Origin: JBNJGB01 sp051747385
GTDB taxonomy: Bacteria > Myxococcota_A > UBA9042 > PHBI01 > JACKFB01
Direction: 5' to 3'
Length of the DNA: 64,000 nt
Assembly: GCA_051747385.1 (NCBI GenBank)
Contig: JBNJGB010000003.1
Location: forward strand, 1-64,000
Position 1 is the first letter of the stretch. Every line of letters begins with the position of its first letter. Below, piece after piece: positions 16,025 through 25,095 of this stretch. A model generated the notes under the pieces. The model did not search any database, was not told the origin of the DNA, and saw only the letters and a program-made list of their open reading frames with translations. Both the position numbers and the translations under genes were made by a program.

Positions 16025-17716
16025 TTGCGGCCCCGCATCCCCTCCCTGCTCGTCCTCCTCCCGCTCACCCTGGTCGCCCTCGCCGCCTCCGCGCCTCCCG
16101 GGCAGGCCCAGGACATCGAGCCCCACGTGTTCGGCATCCCACCGGCGCCGGAGGACGGCGGGACGCCCTGGACCTTCGAGATCGTGCCGGAGTACCGCAC
16201 GCGCTTCATCCGCGTGGATCCGCTCGACGTGAACGGGACGGTGGCCCAGGACGTCTCGTGGGCGGAGCAGCGGCTGCGGCTCGACATGACCTTCGCGCGG
16301 GCCGGGCTCGGCGCCGTCTACGTCCAGGCGGACGTGCTCGACGGCGTGCTCTACGGCGACAACGGCGAGTTCGGGAGCGCGCCGGAGGTGAACTCCGGCA
16401 TGGGCATCGCCACGAAGCAGGCCAACAACGCCGGCTGGCGGGTCGGGCTGCTGTCGGGCGGCGACCCGCTGGAACTGGACAGCTACGGCCCGCAGCTGAC
16501 CCCCATCGAGCCGCTGCAGATCAACTTCGCGTATGGCGAGGTCCTCCTGCCGTTCGGCCTCCTGCGCGTCGGTCGCCAGCCCCTGAGCGACGCCGGGTGG
16601 ATCGGCGGCAACGACGGCCGGACGGGCCGGAACCGGTGGGGCGCGAGCTGGTATCACAGCTCCGTCGATCGGGTGGCCTTCGGCACCAAGCTGAGCGAGA
16701 TCTGGCGCATGGCCGAGATGGGCGAGGACTACGTGCCGGACAAGCGCATGGACCACGGCCTCGTCCTGGGCCTCGCCTACGACTTCCTCGTGGAGGACGA
16801 CATCACGCGCACCGACGACGACCTCCGGCAGGTCGCCGCCCAGCTGAGCTGGCTCCACACGGAGGGGGCTCGGACCGGCGACTTCACCGACATCGATCTG
16901 ACGGCGATTCTCACCTATCGCTGGGACGACCGCTTCGACACGGGCATCCTCGCGCTGCCCATGCGCGCCGGCTTCACCTGGCGGAACCTGCTCCGCCTGT
17001 ACGCCGACGCCATCGTCATCCGGGGGAGCACGCGGGAGTTGAGCGCGGGGCTCGCGGAGCTGTCCGGCACCGAGGTGCAGCTCCAGGACATGGAGGCCAT
17101 GGGCGCGCGGGTCATCATGGACTGGCTGGTGGGCGACTTCACCTTCACCGGCATGTGGGCCTACGCGTCCGGCGACGACGATCCCCGCCCCGGCGACACG
17201 ATCACGTCCTACTCGTGGCCGCGGGACACGAACCTGGGGCTGCTCATGTTCGAGCACACCCTCGCGTTCCAGAGCGCCCGCTCCGCCGCCGTGGGCATCG
17301 AGAACCTGCGCCAGCTCGAGTCGGAGAGCTTCCCCATCACGGAGATCGCCACCGACGGGCGCGTGACCAACGTCAACGCGTTGTTCCCGCAGGTGTTCTG
17401 GACGCCCGTGGAGGGCCTGAAGCTCAAGGCGGGCGCGCTGTTCGCCTGGTCCGACGTCCCCGTCACGGATCCCATCCAGTCGGTCCTTGCCTGGGACGGC
17501 GAGGAGATCCGCGACGACGCGATGAACTACCACGGAGGCGAGCCGGGCAACTACTGGGGCACCGAGATCGACTTCGGCGTCGAGTACGCCTACCGGGACC
17601 TCTTCTGGGCCGTCGCCGAGGCGGGCGTCCTCTTCCCGGGAGAGGGGCTCGAGGACGAAAACGGTGACGCGGTTACGTCGTGGATGCTGGAGACGCGCTT
17701 CACGTTCAGGCTATAA
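16025..17716 (+). CDS. porin-like outer-membrane beta-barrel protein
   Basis: 563 residues with a Sec signal peptide (about 1-30, ending PPGQAQD) and alternating amphipathic strands throughout (for example RLRLDMTFARAGLGAVYVQADVL). The last strand ends in an aromatic residue-rich TRFTFRL, typical of outer-membrane barrels. It resembles the long hypothetical porin-like proteins common in Myxococcota. Substrate unknown. The start is a TTG at 16025 with GAAGGAG upstream. It lies 13 bases after the methyltransferase and 23 bases before a lipoprotein gene, so it may share their transcript. Confidence 0.65.
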   Translation: MRPRIPSLLVLLPLTLVALAASAPPGQAQDIEPHVFGIPPAPEDGGTPWTFEIVPEYRTRFIRVDPLDVNGTVAQDVSWAEQRLRLDMTFARAGLGAVYVQADVLDGVLYGDNGEFGSAPEVNSGMGIATKQANNAGWRVGLLSGGDPLELDSYGPQLTPIEPLQINFAYGEVLLPFGLLRVGRQPLSDAGWIGGNDGRTGRNRWGASWYHSSVDRVAFGTKLSEIWRMAEMGEDYVPDKRMDHGLVLGLAYDFLVEDDITRTDDDLRQVAAQLSWLHTEGARTGDFTDIDLTAILTYRWDDRFDTGILALPMRAGFTWRNLLRLYADAIVIRGSTRELSAGLAELSGTEVQLQDMEAMGARVIMDWLVGDFTFTGMWAYASGDDDPRPGDTITSYSWPRDTNLGLLMFEHTLAFQSARSAAVGIENLRQLESESFPITEIATDGRVTNVNALFPQVFWTPVEGLKLKAGALFAWSDVPVTDPIQSVLAWDGEEIRDDAMNYHGGEPGNYWGTEIDFGVEYAYRDLFWAVAEAGVLFPGEGLEDENGDAVTSWMLETRFTFRL

Positions 17717-17739
17717 CGCGTTTCGCAGAGGGAGGGACC

Positions 17740-18855
17740 ATGAACGCGCGAGACCGATGGACGTGGGCGCCGGGGATAATCCCGGCGATCCTCTTCTCGG
17801 CGGGAGCGCTCCTCGCCGCCTTGACCGGGTGCGACGACTACGATCCGCCGCCCGAGCCGGAGCTGAAGAGCCCGGCCCAGGGCCAGTGGCTCCCCGATAC
17901 GCCCCTACGTCTGGAGTTCAGCGAGCCCATCGACGAGGCGTCGCTCGTCCTCAGCATCTGGCCGGTGGACCTGGGCCCGGAGGGGGAGCTGTCGCCGGAC
18001 GCCGAGCCGGTGGTCCCACCTTGCGCCCCGGCCCTGGAGAGCTGCGAACCGGTCGAGGTGGAGCTGTCCGAGGACGGTACGCGGGCCGTCATCCACCAGA
18101 ACGGGACGTTCGTGGGCCGGGAGGGCAAGCCCCACTTCGTCCGGGTGGCGGCCGGGCTGCGCGATCGCCAGGGCCGGACCCGCCGCGTGTCGAGCCGCTT
18201 TTCGTTCCAGGTGACGCCCCCGATCGGGGAGGGCGCGATCGATCTCTCCATGAACACGGGGGTCATGACCATCACCTCCGACCTGACCGAGGTGGTCCCC
18301 GGGATCTACCTGCGCATGTTCATGGACACGGCCGTCTGCCAGGAGACCGGTCGCATCACCCTCGTGGCCACGGTCGCGGGCAAGACGTCCGACGCCGCGA
18401 ACAACACGACGGACCCGGCCGAGATGTACGCGAAGATCAACGACGAGGGCTGGACCGTCCTCTTGGAGGGGCAGGTCACGGAGCTGGAGGACGGGAACTT
18501 CTACCTGACCACGGAGCCGGCGGACCTGGACGTCAAGGTGCTCGGCTTCATCCGGGTGCAGCTCCTCCAGCTCGAGCTCGAGGCCACCATCACGCCCGGC
18601 GACACGGCGGAGGGTGCTCGGGATCGTTTCGAAGGGATCCTCCGCGCCGAGGAGGCCTACATGGGGGACGACCTCAGCCCGCTCAACAACGGCGAGCGGG
18701 TCGTGGCCGACTGGGAGGGCTTCGGCGTCTGGGAGGAGGAGATCGACCCGGGCCTGCCGCGCGTCGACGACGACGCGCCCTGCGCCGACCTGATCGAGGG
18801 CGGCGGGGACTGCCAGCTCCCCCAGCCCTGGAGCCCCGGGGTCGTCTGCGAGTGA
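17740..18855 (+). CDS. lipoprotein with Ig-like N-terminal domain
   Basis: 371 residues. The signal peptide ends in a lipobox LTGC (Cys about 30), so the protein is lipid-anchored. Residues about 40-165 look like a Big_5-type bacterial Ig fold (TPLRLEFSEPIDEASL...; VRVAAGLRDRQGRTR...SSRFSFQV). The rest is a mostly beta region with no recognised motif and three cysteines near the end (CADL, CQLP, VVCE). The ATG at 17740 follows GGGAGGGA. It probably forms a pair with the upstream barrel protein. Function unknown. Confidence 0.7.
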   Translation: MNARDRWTWAPGIIPAILFSAGALLAALTGCDDYDPPPEPELKSPAQGQWLPDTPLRLEFSEPIDEASLVLSIWPVDLGPEGELSPDAEPVVPPCAPALESCEPVEVELSEDGTRAVIHQNGTFVGREGKPHFVRVAAGLRDRQGRTRRVSSRFSFQVTPPIGEGAIDLSMNTGVMTITSDLTEVVPGIYLRMFMDTAVCQETGRITLVATVAGKTSDAANNTTDPAEMYAKINDEGWTVLLEGQVTELEDGNFYLTTEPADLDVKVLGFIRVQLLQLELEATITPGDTAEGARDRFEGILRAEEAYMGDDLSPLNNGERVVADWEGFGVWEEEIDPGLPRVDDDAPCADLIEGGGDCQLPQPWSPGVVCE

Positions 18856-19754
18856 GCGGCCGGAGCGAATCGCCCGGCCTCGGCTCCCCGGCGCCGGGGG
18901 CCGAGCGGCACGAGGCCGTGGTGCCGGAGGACCTCGCGGGGGAGCGCTTCGATCGCGCCGTGGCCCGCCTCACGCCGGGGCTTTCCCGCACCCGCGCCCG
19001 CAAGGTCATCGCCATGGGGGGCGCGTGGCTCGGGCGGCAGCGGTGCCGGGTGTCGTCGCGCCCCGTGCAGCCGGGGGATCTCGTCACGGTGACCTGGCAC
19101 CCGGCGGTCAAGGCGCCGCGGCGGTTCCGCCTCCGCGTGCTCCACGAGGACGCGCGCCTCGTGGCCGTCTCCAAGCCCTCCGGACAGCACGTCCAGGGCA
19201 CCGAGCTCGGCGACGAGGGCTCGCTCATCCGATCCCTGGAGCGCCGCTACGGCCCGGACGTGCGCCTCGTGCACCGGATCGACGCCGGCGCCAGCGGCGT
19301 GCTGGTGGCCGGTCGGGACGGCGAGGCGGTGAAGCGGCTGTCCGAGCAGTTCCGCGCTCACGACCTGGAGCGGCGGTATCTCGCCGTGACCGCGGGCGTC
19401 CCGGAGGAGGGGCCGTGCGAGCTCCCCCTGGTGCGCGAGGGGCGGCGCGTGAGGCCGGCCGGCGAGGGCGACGACGGGATGCCGGCCAGGACGGACGTGA
19501 CGGTCCTGGAGAGGCGCGGCCGCCGGTCCCTGGTGGAGGCGAGCCTTCACACGGGCCGCACGCACCAGGTCCGGGTCCACCTGGCCACCCTCGGCGCCCC
19601 GATCGTCGGCGATCGGCGTTACGGCGGGCCGCGGGCCGATCGCCTGTGCCTGCACGCCCGGCTGCTGTGCATCCGCCACCCCGACGACGGCCGCGCCCTC
19701 CGGTTCGAGGACGAGCCGGGGGACGACTTCTGGCGCGCCGCCGACTGGAGGTAG
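18852..19754 (+). CDS. RluA-family pseudouridine synthase
   Basis: 300 residues. An S4-type RNA-binding part (about 25-90: ERFDRAVARLTPGLSRTRARKVI) precedes the catalytic domain with VSKPSGQHVQG and the active-site motif VHRIDAGASGVLV (Asp about 143), then HTGRTHQVRVHLATLGAPIVGDRRYGG. The family isomerises uridines in rRNA or tRNA. The motif reads HRIDAGASG instead of the common HRLDxxTSG; the catalytic Asp is kept. Start GTG at 18852 overlaps the stop of the lipoprotein gene. The exact RNA target cannot be told. Confidence 0.83.
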   Translation: MSGRSESPGLGSPAPGAERHEAVVPEDLAGERFDRAVARLTPGLSRTRARKVIAMGGAWLGRQRCRVSSRPVQPGDLVTVTWHPAVKAPRRFRLRVLHEDARLVAVSKPSGQHVQGTELGDEGSLIRSLERRYGPDVRLVHRIDAGASGVLVAGRDGEAVKRLSEQFRAHDLERRYLAVTAGVPEEGPCELPLVREGRRVRPAGEGDDGMPARTDVTVLERRGRRSLVEASLHTGRTHQVRVHLATLGAPIVGDRRYGGPRADRLCLHARLLCIRHPDDGRALRFEDEPGDDFWRAADWR

Positions 19755-19839
19755 CTGCTCCGGGCGGACGCGGGCCCGGGGCTGGCGTTCGGCGCAGCCA
19801 TCCGGTACACGACGGCCTCGCAGCGCGAACGAGGGAGCC

Positions 19840-21180
19840 ATGAGCGAGCAGGGCGTAACGGGCCGGGCCATGATGGCCTTCGCGGACGCGGAGGGGACCA
19901 TCTACGAGCACCCCACGTTGGAGATGGTCGGCTGGGACGGCGAGTGCTGGCGCCCGGTGGAGGACGACGAGCTGGTCCCGCTGCCGGAGGGGAGCGACCT
20001 CTTCATGCTCCCGGGGCGCCTGCCGGCCGGCTACGACCCCGAGCACGACGAGGTGGCGATCCTCGACGAGCCCGGCGTGGCGGGGCTGAGCGCGTTCCTG
20101 GCGCCGGCCTACCTGCGGACGCTCCTGCCGGCCTACGAGACCCTGGTGGATGCGCCCGCGCTGCCGCTGTACGCGTACGGGTGCGTCGGCCTGCGGGACG
20201 GGCAGTTCGTGGCCGCGGGCCTGCGGGTCGATCCGGACATCCGCCAGGACCCGTTCCGGTTCGACCTGGAGGACGTGGAGGCGGGCGTGCGCCGGCGGCT
20301 GGAGGCGGAGCCGGACAACCGCCTGGTGGACCACCTGACGCGCTGCGCCCTCGAGTACCACTGCCGGGCGGCCCAGAACTACTTCCTGGAGCGCTTCGAG
20401 GCCCCCATGCCGGCCGCGCCTACCTGCAACGCGTTCTGCGTGGGGTGCATCTCGCTCCAGCCGAAGGGCGGCGACGATCAGCAGGTGGCCGCCCACGACC
20501 GGATCGGCTTCGCGCCGGGGCCCGAGGAGCTGGCCGGCGTCGCCGTGGGGCACATCGAGCGCGTGGGCCCGGACGCCGTGGTCAGCTTCGGGCAGGGCTG
20601 CGAGGGCGAGCCGCTGCTCCAGGGGGACCACCTGGTGGGCGCCATCCGCGAGATCCGGCGCCGGACGGACCAGGGGGTCGTCAACCTGAACTCGAACGCC
20701 TCCCGCCCGGACGTGGTGGCGCGGATGTGCGAGGCGGGCCTCGACAGCCTGCGGGTGTCCACGAACAGCGCCCGCCCCGACGTCTACGCCGCCTATTATC
20801 GCCCGAAGGGCTACACCCTGGAGGACGTGAAGGAGTCCGTCCGGGTCGTGCGGGATCGGGGCGGCTACGTGATGCTCAACTACCTGGTCTTCCCGGGCGT
20901 CACGGACACGCCCGGGGAGCTGGACGCCCTGAGCGCCTGGATCGAGGAGGGCGGCGTCCACATGGTCCAGCTCCGGAACCTCAACATCGACCCGGAGATC
21001 TACCTGGACACCGTGGGGCCGGCGGGAGGCGTCGGCGAGCCCATGGGCATCGTCCCCTGGCTGCAGGAGGTCCGGCGACGCCACCCCGGGCTGCGCTTCG
21101 GCTACTTCAACCCCGCTCGGCGCCTGTTCGACGAGGCGCCGCCGCCCGTGGTGTCGACGGCCGAGCGGCCGGCCGGTTGA
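19840..21180 (+). CDS. radical SAM protein of unknown substrate
   Basis: 446 residues. The radical SAM cluster motif is CNAFCVGC (CxxxCxxC, about 190-197), rather late in the chain. The first 185 residues form a separate domain beginning with a tyrosine/glycine-rich strand region (GTIYEHPTLEMVGWDGECW). The barrel part shows SFGQGCEGEPLL (the GGEP-like strand), VVNLNSNASRPDVV and SLRVSTNSARPDVYAAYYRPKGY. This arrangement resembles uncharacterised radical SAM proteins in several phyla. The ATG at 19840 has GAGGGAG upstream. It is a single gene between the pseudouridine synthase and the FmdB-type gene, so context does not reveal a substrate. Confidence 0.75.
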   Translation: MSEQGVTGRAMMAFADAEGTIYEHPTLEMVGWDGECWRPVEDDELVPLPEGSDLFMLPGRLPAGYDPEHDEVAILDEPGVAGLSAFLAPAYLRTLLPAYETLVDAPALPLYAYGCVGLRDGQFVAAGLRVDPDIRQDPFRFDLEDVEAGVRRRLEAEPDNRLVDHLTRCALEYHCRAAQNYFLERFEAPMPAAPTCNAFCVGCISLQPKGGDDQQVAAHDRIGFAPGPEELAGVAVGHIERVGPDAVVSFGQGCEGEPLLQGDHLVGAIREIRRRTDQGVVNLNSNASRPDVVARMCEAGLDSLRVSTNSARPDVYAAYYRPKGYTLEDVKESVRVVRDRGGYVMLNYLVFPGVTDTPGELDALSAWIEEGGVHMVQLRNLNIDPEIYLDTVGPAGGVGEPMGIVPWLQEVRRRHPGLRFGYFNPARRLFDEAPPPVVSTAERPAG

Positions 21181-21233
21181 CCGCCCGGGGCCGGGGCTTA
21201 CCCTGACGCGGCCCGGAACGAGGAGGCGAGAGG

Positions 21234-21569
21234 ATGCCGATCTACGAGTACCGTTGCGAGTCCTGCGGGGAGCACCTCGAGAAGATGCAGGCCATCTCCG
21301 AGGATCCCATCACCCTGTGTCCGGAGTGCGGCGACGAGGCCCTCAAGCGCCTCATCAGCCAGACGAGCTTCGTGCTCAAGGGCAGCGGCTGGTACGTGAC
21401 GGACTACGCCAACAAGGGCAAGGACGGCGGAAACGGGAAGTCCGACGGCGCGGCCGGCGCGAGCAAGACCGACGACGCCTCGAAGTCGTCGTCCGACTCC
21501 TCGTCCTCCTCCACGTCGTCCGAGAGCGGCAGCAAGGGCGCATCGTCCGGGTCCGCCGACGCGGCCTGA
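21234..21569 (+). CDS. FmdB-type small zinc-ribbon protein
   Basis: 111 residues. The N-terminal 45 residues match the FmdB/CxxC_CxxC regulatory zinc ribbon: MPIYEYRCESCG, LCPECGDEALKRLIS, FVLKGSGWY. The rest (about 55-111) is a low-complexity Ser/Lys/Asp tail, as is common in this family. The role is unclear; the family was first seen next to formamidase genes and is often called a regulatory protein. ATG at 21234 follows GAGGAGGCGAG. It stands alone before a repeat-filled gap. Confidence 0.85.
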   Translation: MPIYEYRCESCGEHLEKMQAISEDPITLCPECGDEALKRLISQTSFVLKGSGWYVTDYANKGKDGGNGKSDGAAGASKTDDASKSSSDSSSSSTSSESGSKGASSGSADAA

Positions 21570-21589
21570 TCCGCCCCCGGCATTCCGGC

Positions 21590-21895
21590 GAGAAGAGCCT
21601 CCGGGGGCCCGGGGCTGCCTGGCCCCCACCTCTGGTGGGGCGCCGCCGTCCCCGGCGGCGTCGGATACCTCTCCGTGGCACGGGGACCCATCGCATCGCT
21701 GGCGAGGACGCCGGCGCCCCGAAGCCGAGGAAAAGCGACAGCCTCTGGAAGCCCGCCGTCCCAGGAACGCGACCGGCGCCGGGGACCGCGGGCGTCCCCG
21801 CCCGCGCAGCGGATGTCCCGGCCGGAGCCGCTCTTTCAGGCAAGGGCAGGGGCAAGGGCAAAGGCAAGGGCGCGAGGCCACCTTGCGGAGATGCG
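21590..21895 (+). repeat. dispersed intergenic repeat, family B, copy 1
   Basis: About 300 bases between the FmdB-type and methyltransferase genes. Landmarks are GGAACGCGACCGGCGCCGGG, GACCGCGGGCGTCCCCGCCC, GCGCAGCGGATGTCCCGGCC and CTTTCAGGCAAGGGC, followed by a GGCAAG-type tract and GGCCACCTTGCGG. A near-identical inverted copy lies at 54800-54960. Outside these blocks the two copies differ. No protein is evident. Confidence 0.75.
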
Positions 21896-21903
21896 AATGA
21901 TCG

Positions 21904-22674
21904 CTACTTCTCCTTCTTCACCCGCAGGACGCTGACCAGGTAGTAGTTGTCGGTGTCCGTGTCCTCGACGCGCTCCATGTCGAGGCGCACCCGATAGTCC
22001 GTCTTCCGGAGCTCCTCGAAGAAGCCGGAGGCCACGGGGCGTCCGGGCTCGGCGAGGAAGGCCGTGCGGCCCGGGGTCAGGTTGTCCCGGAGCATCCGGA
22101 AGACGTGCTCGAAGTTCTCCTCGGCGTACAGGACGTCCGCGAAGATCAGGCTGCCGGAGTATCCGGGCAGGCGATCCTCCTTCCAGTCGAACTCCAGGGT
22201 GGTCACGTGCGGGAAGCCGTTCTGCAGGGCGTTGTACCGGGCGAAGCGCAGGGCCTCGGGATCCGTGTCGGCCAGGCGCACGCGCGCTCCCTTGGCGGCC
22301 GCGCCGAGGCCCGCCGTCCCCAGCCCGCAGCGAATCTCGACCGCGTCCACGCTGCGCATCCGCACGCAGTGCCCGAAGTACGCCGCCATGGCGCGGGAGC
22401 ACGGCCACAGCTCGGACCAGTGGGGCTCGCCCCGGGACGCCGACTCGGGCGCGGGGGCGAGGACGTCGCGGCCGTGCAGCAGCTCGCGGGAGTTCATCCG
22501 CTTCTTCGTGGAGCGCAGGGTCGCGCGGTCCAGGGACGACTTCGCCATCACCGGGCGCGTGATGCGGAGCATCTTGGGTCCGGCATCGACCTCGTGATGA
22601 CACAGCTCGTACTTGCTCTGGAGATCGGCCAGCAATCGGGCCAGCTCCTCGGTCGATACCGCACGCCTTCTCAT
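21904..22674 (-). CDS. class I methyltransferase, METTL/lysine-methyltransferase-like
   Basis: 256 residues. The segment PHWSELWPCSRAMAAYF (about 84-100) is the (W/Y)ELWP signature of the METTL21/Nnt1-type protein methyltransferase family. The SAM-binding region then reads VEIRCGLGTAGLGAAAKG and LADTDPEALRFARYNALQNG. A later IFADVLYAEENF replaces the usual post-motif acidic strand. Note EIRCGLGT where EIGCGLGT is usual: the first motif glycine is Arg. The N-terminal 60 residues are helical and basic. The target protein is unknown. ATG at 22674 has GAGGAGGATCC upstream. Confidence 0.72.
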   Translation of the reverse strand: MRRRAVSTEELARLLADLQSKYELCHHEVDAGPKMLRITRPVMAKSSLDRATLRSTKKRMNSRELLHGRDVLAPAPESASRGEPHWSELWPCSRAMAAYFGHCVRMRSVDAVEIRCGLGTAGLGAAAKGARVRLADTDPEALRFARYNALQNGFPHVTTLEFDWKEDRLPGYSGSLIFADVLYAEENFEHVFRMLRDNLTPGRTAFLAEPGRPVASGFFEELRKTDYRVRLDMERVEDTDTDNYYLVSVLRVKKEK

Positions 22675-22959
22675 GGGATCCTCCTCGAATGGGGAGAATG
22701 ACGCTCCGACACCCGCGTGAACACGGGCGTTTCGCCGCCTGCACCGGGCTGCAGAACCCGGAGGGTGCCGCCCCCATTCCCGATCCCCTCCTCCCTCGTC
22801 GAGGCCGGTGGGGCGAACACGCGCAACAATACGGCGAAAAGAGCATACAGGCAGCGCCTAGGTGGAGTGTATCACAGCCCGGAGCGAGAATCCATGCTCC
22901 GCGCGATTCCGGCCTGTAGCCGGATCGCGGGCGCTGCGCCTGGCGGTGTGCCGTATGCA
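22675..22959. other. intergenic region upstream of methyltransferase gene
   Basis: No supported gene. It should contain the promoter of the minus-strand methyltransferase. A short dyad CCGGGCTGCAGAACCCGG lies near 22750. Nothing else stands out before the repeat copy. Confidence 0.3.
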
Positions 22960-23155
22960 GGGCAATCGCAAAGTCGGAGAAGTGTGGGCCGCCCGGCGGT
23001 ACGGCGCCCGGCGCCGGATTGCACCCGGTCGGAAACGATGGAAACGATGGATATTGCGCGTCTGAGAGCAGGCAAGGGCAAGGGCAAGGGCAAGGGCAAG
23101 GGCAAGGGCAAGGGCAAGGGCAAGGGAGAGCGGTCGACTTTGCGACCGCCCTAGT
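22960..23155 (+). repeat. dispersed intergenic repeat, family A, copy 2, with long GGCAAG tract
   Basis: Same order as copy 1: CGCAAAGTCGGAGAAGTG, GGCGGTACGGCGCCCGGCG, GGAAACGATGG (here duplicated) and CTGAGAGCAGGCAAGGGC, then an uninterrupted (GGCAAG)n tract of about nine units, then the palindrome GCGGTCGACTTTGCGACCGC. The tract is longer and purer than in copy 1, suggesting replication slippage. Confidence 0.8.
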
Positions 23156-23172
23156 GCCGTATGCCGGCGTCG

Positions 23173-23201
23173 TTGACGCCGTTACGTGCCGGGGCTAGCG
23201 T
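23173..23201 (+). promoter_or_regulatory. leaderless promoter of the phosphatase/Mla operon
   Basis: TTGACG (23173-23178), 17-base spacer, TAGCGT (23196-23201), then only GGCGCC before the GTG start at 23208. The spacing puts the transcription start at or within a base or two of the start codon, and no Shine-Dalgarno is present. Confidence 0.6.
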
Positions 23202-23207
23202 GGCGCC

Positions 23208-24005
23208 GTGAGTCGAGCAGGGGCCACGGTAGAGGACCGCGTCGCGGAGGCCAGGCGCCTGGCGGAGGAGGCCGGCCGCGTGCTGATGGGCTTCTTCGGG
23301 AGGCTCGAGGACGTCCAGCGCAAGGGCGTGGTCGACCTCGTCACCGAGGCCGACGAGACCGCCGAGGACCTCATCCGCCGGGGTGTCCGGGACGCGTTTC
23401 CCCAGGACGCGTTCGTCGGCGAGGAGTCCGGGGCGGGCGGCAACGCCGAGGGCGCCTGGTCCTGGATCGTCGACCCCCTGGACGGCACCACCAACTTCGT
23501 GCACGGCCTGCCGCGGTTCGCGGTGAGTATCGGACTGGCCCGGGGCGGCGACCTCGCCGGCGGCGTGATCCACGATCCGGCCCGCCGGGAGACCTTCCAC
23601 GCGGTCGCGGGGGGCGGGGCGTGGCTGGGCGATCGCAGGATGCGCGTGGCCGACACGGAGCGCCTCGGCGACGCCCTGGTGGTCACGGGCTTTCCCTACG
23701 ATCGCCGGGAGCACGCCGCGGAGCTCATCGGGCCCGTCCAGCGTGCCATGGAGCAGGCCCGGGGCGTCCGGCGCATGGGCGCCGCCGCCATGGACCTCGT
23801 GGACGTGGCCCGCGGGGTCTTCGCGGGCTTCTGGGAGCCGCGCCTGGCGCCGTGGGACATGGCCGCCGGGGTGGTCCTGGTGCGCGAGGCCGGCGGGACC
23901 GTGACCGCCTACGGGGGTGAGCCCTTCGACCTGCACGGGGACTCGCTCGTGGCGTCCAACGGACGCATCCACGACGCGCTGGTGGCGATGGTCGGCCGTG
24001 CGTGA
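23208..24005 (+). CDS. inositol-monophosphatase-family phosphatase
   Basis: 265 residues with all family metal-site motifs: DLVTEAD (about 42-48), VGEES (about 70), WIVDPLDGTTNFVHG (about 87) and PWDMAAGVVLVREAGG (about 218). The family removes phosphate from inositol phosphates and related substrates using Mg2+. HisN-type histidinol phosphatases also belong here, but the his operon in this window has its own candidate. The GTG at 23208 is supported by the -10 box six bases upstream. It leads a run of six genes that overlap by 1-8 bases up to 28172. Confidence 0.87.
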   Translation: MSRAGATVEDRVAEARRLAEEAGRVLMGFFGRLEDVQRKGVVDLVTEADETAEDLIRRGVRDAFPQDAFVGEESGAGGNAEGAWSWIVDPLDGTTNFVHGLPRFAVSIGLARGGDLAGGVIHDPARRETFHAVAGGGAWLGDRRMRVADTERLGDALVVTGFPYDRREHAAELIGPVQRAMEQARGVRRMGAAAMDLVDVARGVFAGFWEPRLAPWDMAAGVVLVREAGGTVTAYGGEPFDLHGDSLVASNGRIHDALVAMVGRA

Positions 24006-25095
24006 CTGCGTGGTCACGCTCCTGGTGGCGGCGACGCTGACGGCCGCGTGCGCCCGGGATCCGTACGAGGTGGCCTGGGCGCGCGACGTCGCGGAGGCCG
24101 ACCGGCGGGCACGTCGCGGGGATCGCGCCGAGGGCGTCGAGGACCTGGAGGCCCTGGCGGAGCGGGCCCCGACGGCGCTGGACCGGGCGCGAGCCCAACT
24201 CCGGCGGGCCCGGGCGCTCGCGGACATGGGACGGCAGGCGGAGGCCCTGCGGCTGTACGAGCGCCTGGGGCAGGAGGCCGTCCGGCGCGAGGACCGGGCC
24301 CGGGCGCGGCACGAGCAGGCGGGGCTGCTGGAGGACCTCGGCCGGGAGGACGCCGCCGTCGCCGTGAGCCGCCGCATCGCCCGCACCTATCCGGACCTCA
24401 TGCCGGGGCTCCGCGCGCTTCATCGGCTGGAGCGTCTGGCGAGGGCGAGGGGCCGCGACGGCGTCGAGTCGCACCTGGCGTGGAGCCACGCGGTGTACGA
24501 CGATCTGCGCCATACGGCCCTTGGCGACAACCTGCTGTACTTCGCGGCGCGGGTGGCCCACGAGCGCTGGAAGGAGACCGGCGACGAGGACATGGCCGCC
24601 CTGGCGGAGCACCTGTATCTGCGCCTTCACGAGGCGCACTACCGCGACGCCTCCTGGGAGCAGGCCGTGTGGGATCTCTCCTGGCTGTACGAGCAGCAGC
24701 GGCGCTGGGACGACATGTTCGGGGCCATCGGCCGGCTCGTCGCCACCCGCGAGCCGTCCTGGTTCATGGGGAGCTACGCGAGCGAGTTCTTCTGGCGGGG
24801 CCGGCTCCGGAAGGCGCGGGCGCTGCTCGTGGACCTCGGCCGGCCGCTCGAGGCGGCGGAGGCCTACGCGGAGTTCGTCGACGCCTACGACACGAACCGC
24901 CACCGGGACGACGCCCTGTTCTGGCGCGGCTGCGCGCTGCTGAGGGCCGGGCGTGAGGAGGCCGCGGAGCGCGCGTTCGCCCGGATCCCGGAGGTCTGGG
25001 AGGACAGCCGGTATCTCCGGCGCCTGGACGAGGCGAGGCGGGGGCCCGGCGGGCCCGTCTGCGATCCCCCGGCCATGGAGCAGGAGGCCTGGTGA
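23998..25095 (+). CDS. TPR-type lipoprotein
   Basis: 365 residues. The signal peptide VTLLVAATLTAACARD carries a lipobox (TAAC, Cys about 18). The rest is an all-helical array resembling tetratricopeptide repeats (for example LRRARALADMGRQAEALRLYERLG, RHEQAGLLEDLGREDAAVAVSRRIA), interrupted by aromatic-rich segments (DASWEQAVWDLSWLYEQQRRWDD). It may be a scaffold for envelope assembly. The GTG at 23998 lies inside the phosphatase end. The gene overlaps the Mla-type ATPase by four bases, so it may belong to the lipid-transport machinery, although such a subunit is not part of the classical Mla set. Confidence 0.7.
   Translation: MRDCVVTLLVAATLTAACARDPYEVAWARDVAEADRRARRGDRAEGVEDLEALAERAPTALDRARAQLRRARALADMGRQAEALRLYERLGQEAVRREDRARARHEQAGLLEDLGREDAAVAVSRRIARTYPDLMPGLRALHRLERLARARGRDGVESHLAWSHAVYDDLRHTALGDNLLYFAARVAHERWKETGDEDMAALAEHLYLRLHEAHYRDASWEQAVWDLSWLYEQQRRWDDMFGAIGRLVATREPSWFMGSYASEFFWRGRLRKARALLVDLGRPLEAAEAYAEFVDAYDTNRHRDDALFWRGCALLRAGREEAAERAFARIPEVWEDSRYLRRLDEARRGPGGPVCDPPAMEQEAW

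Noticed and set aside
23070..23130. CRISPR-like short repeats
   Set aside because: The GGCAAG units are directly adjacent without spacers, so it is a microsatellite and not a CRISPR array.
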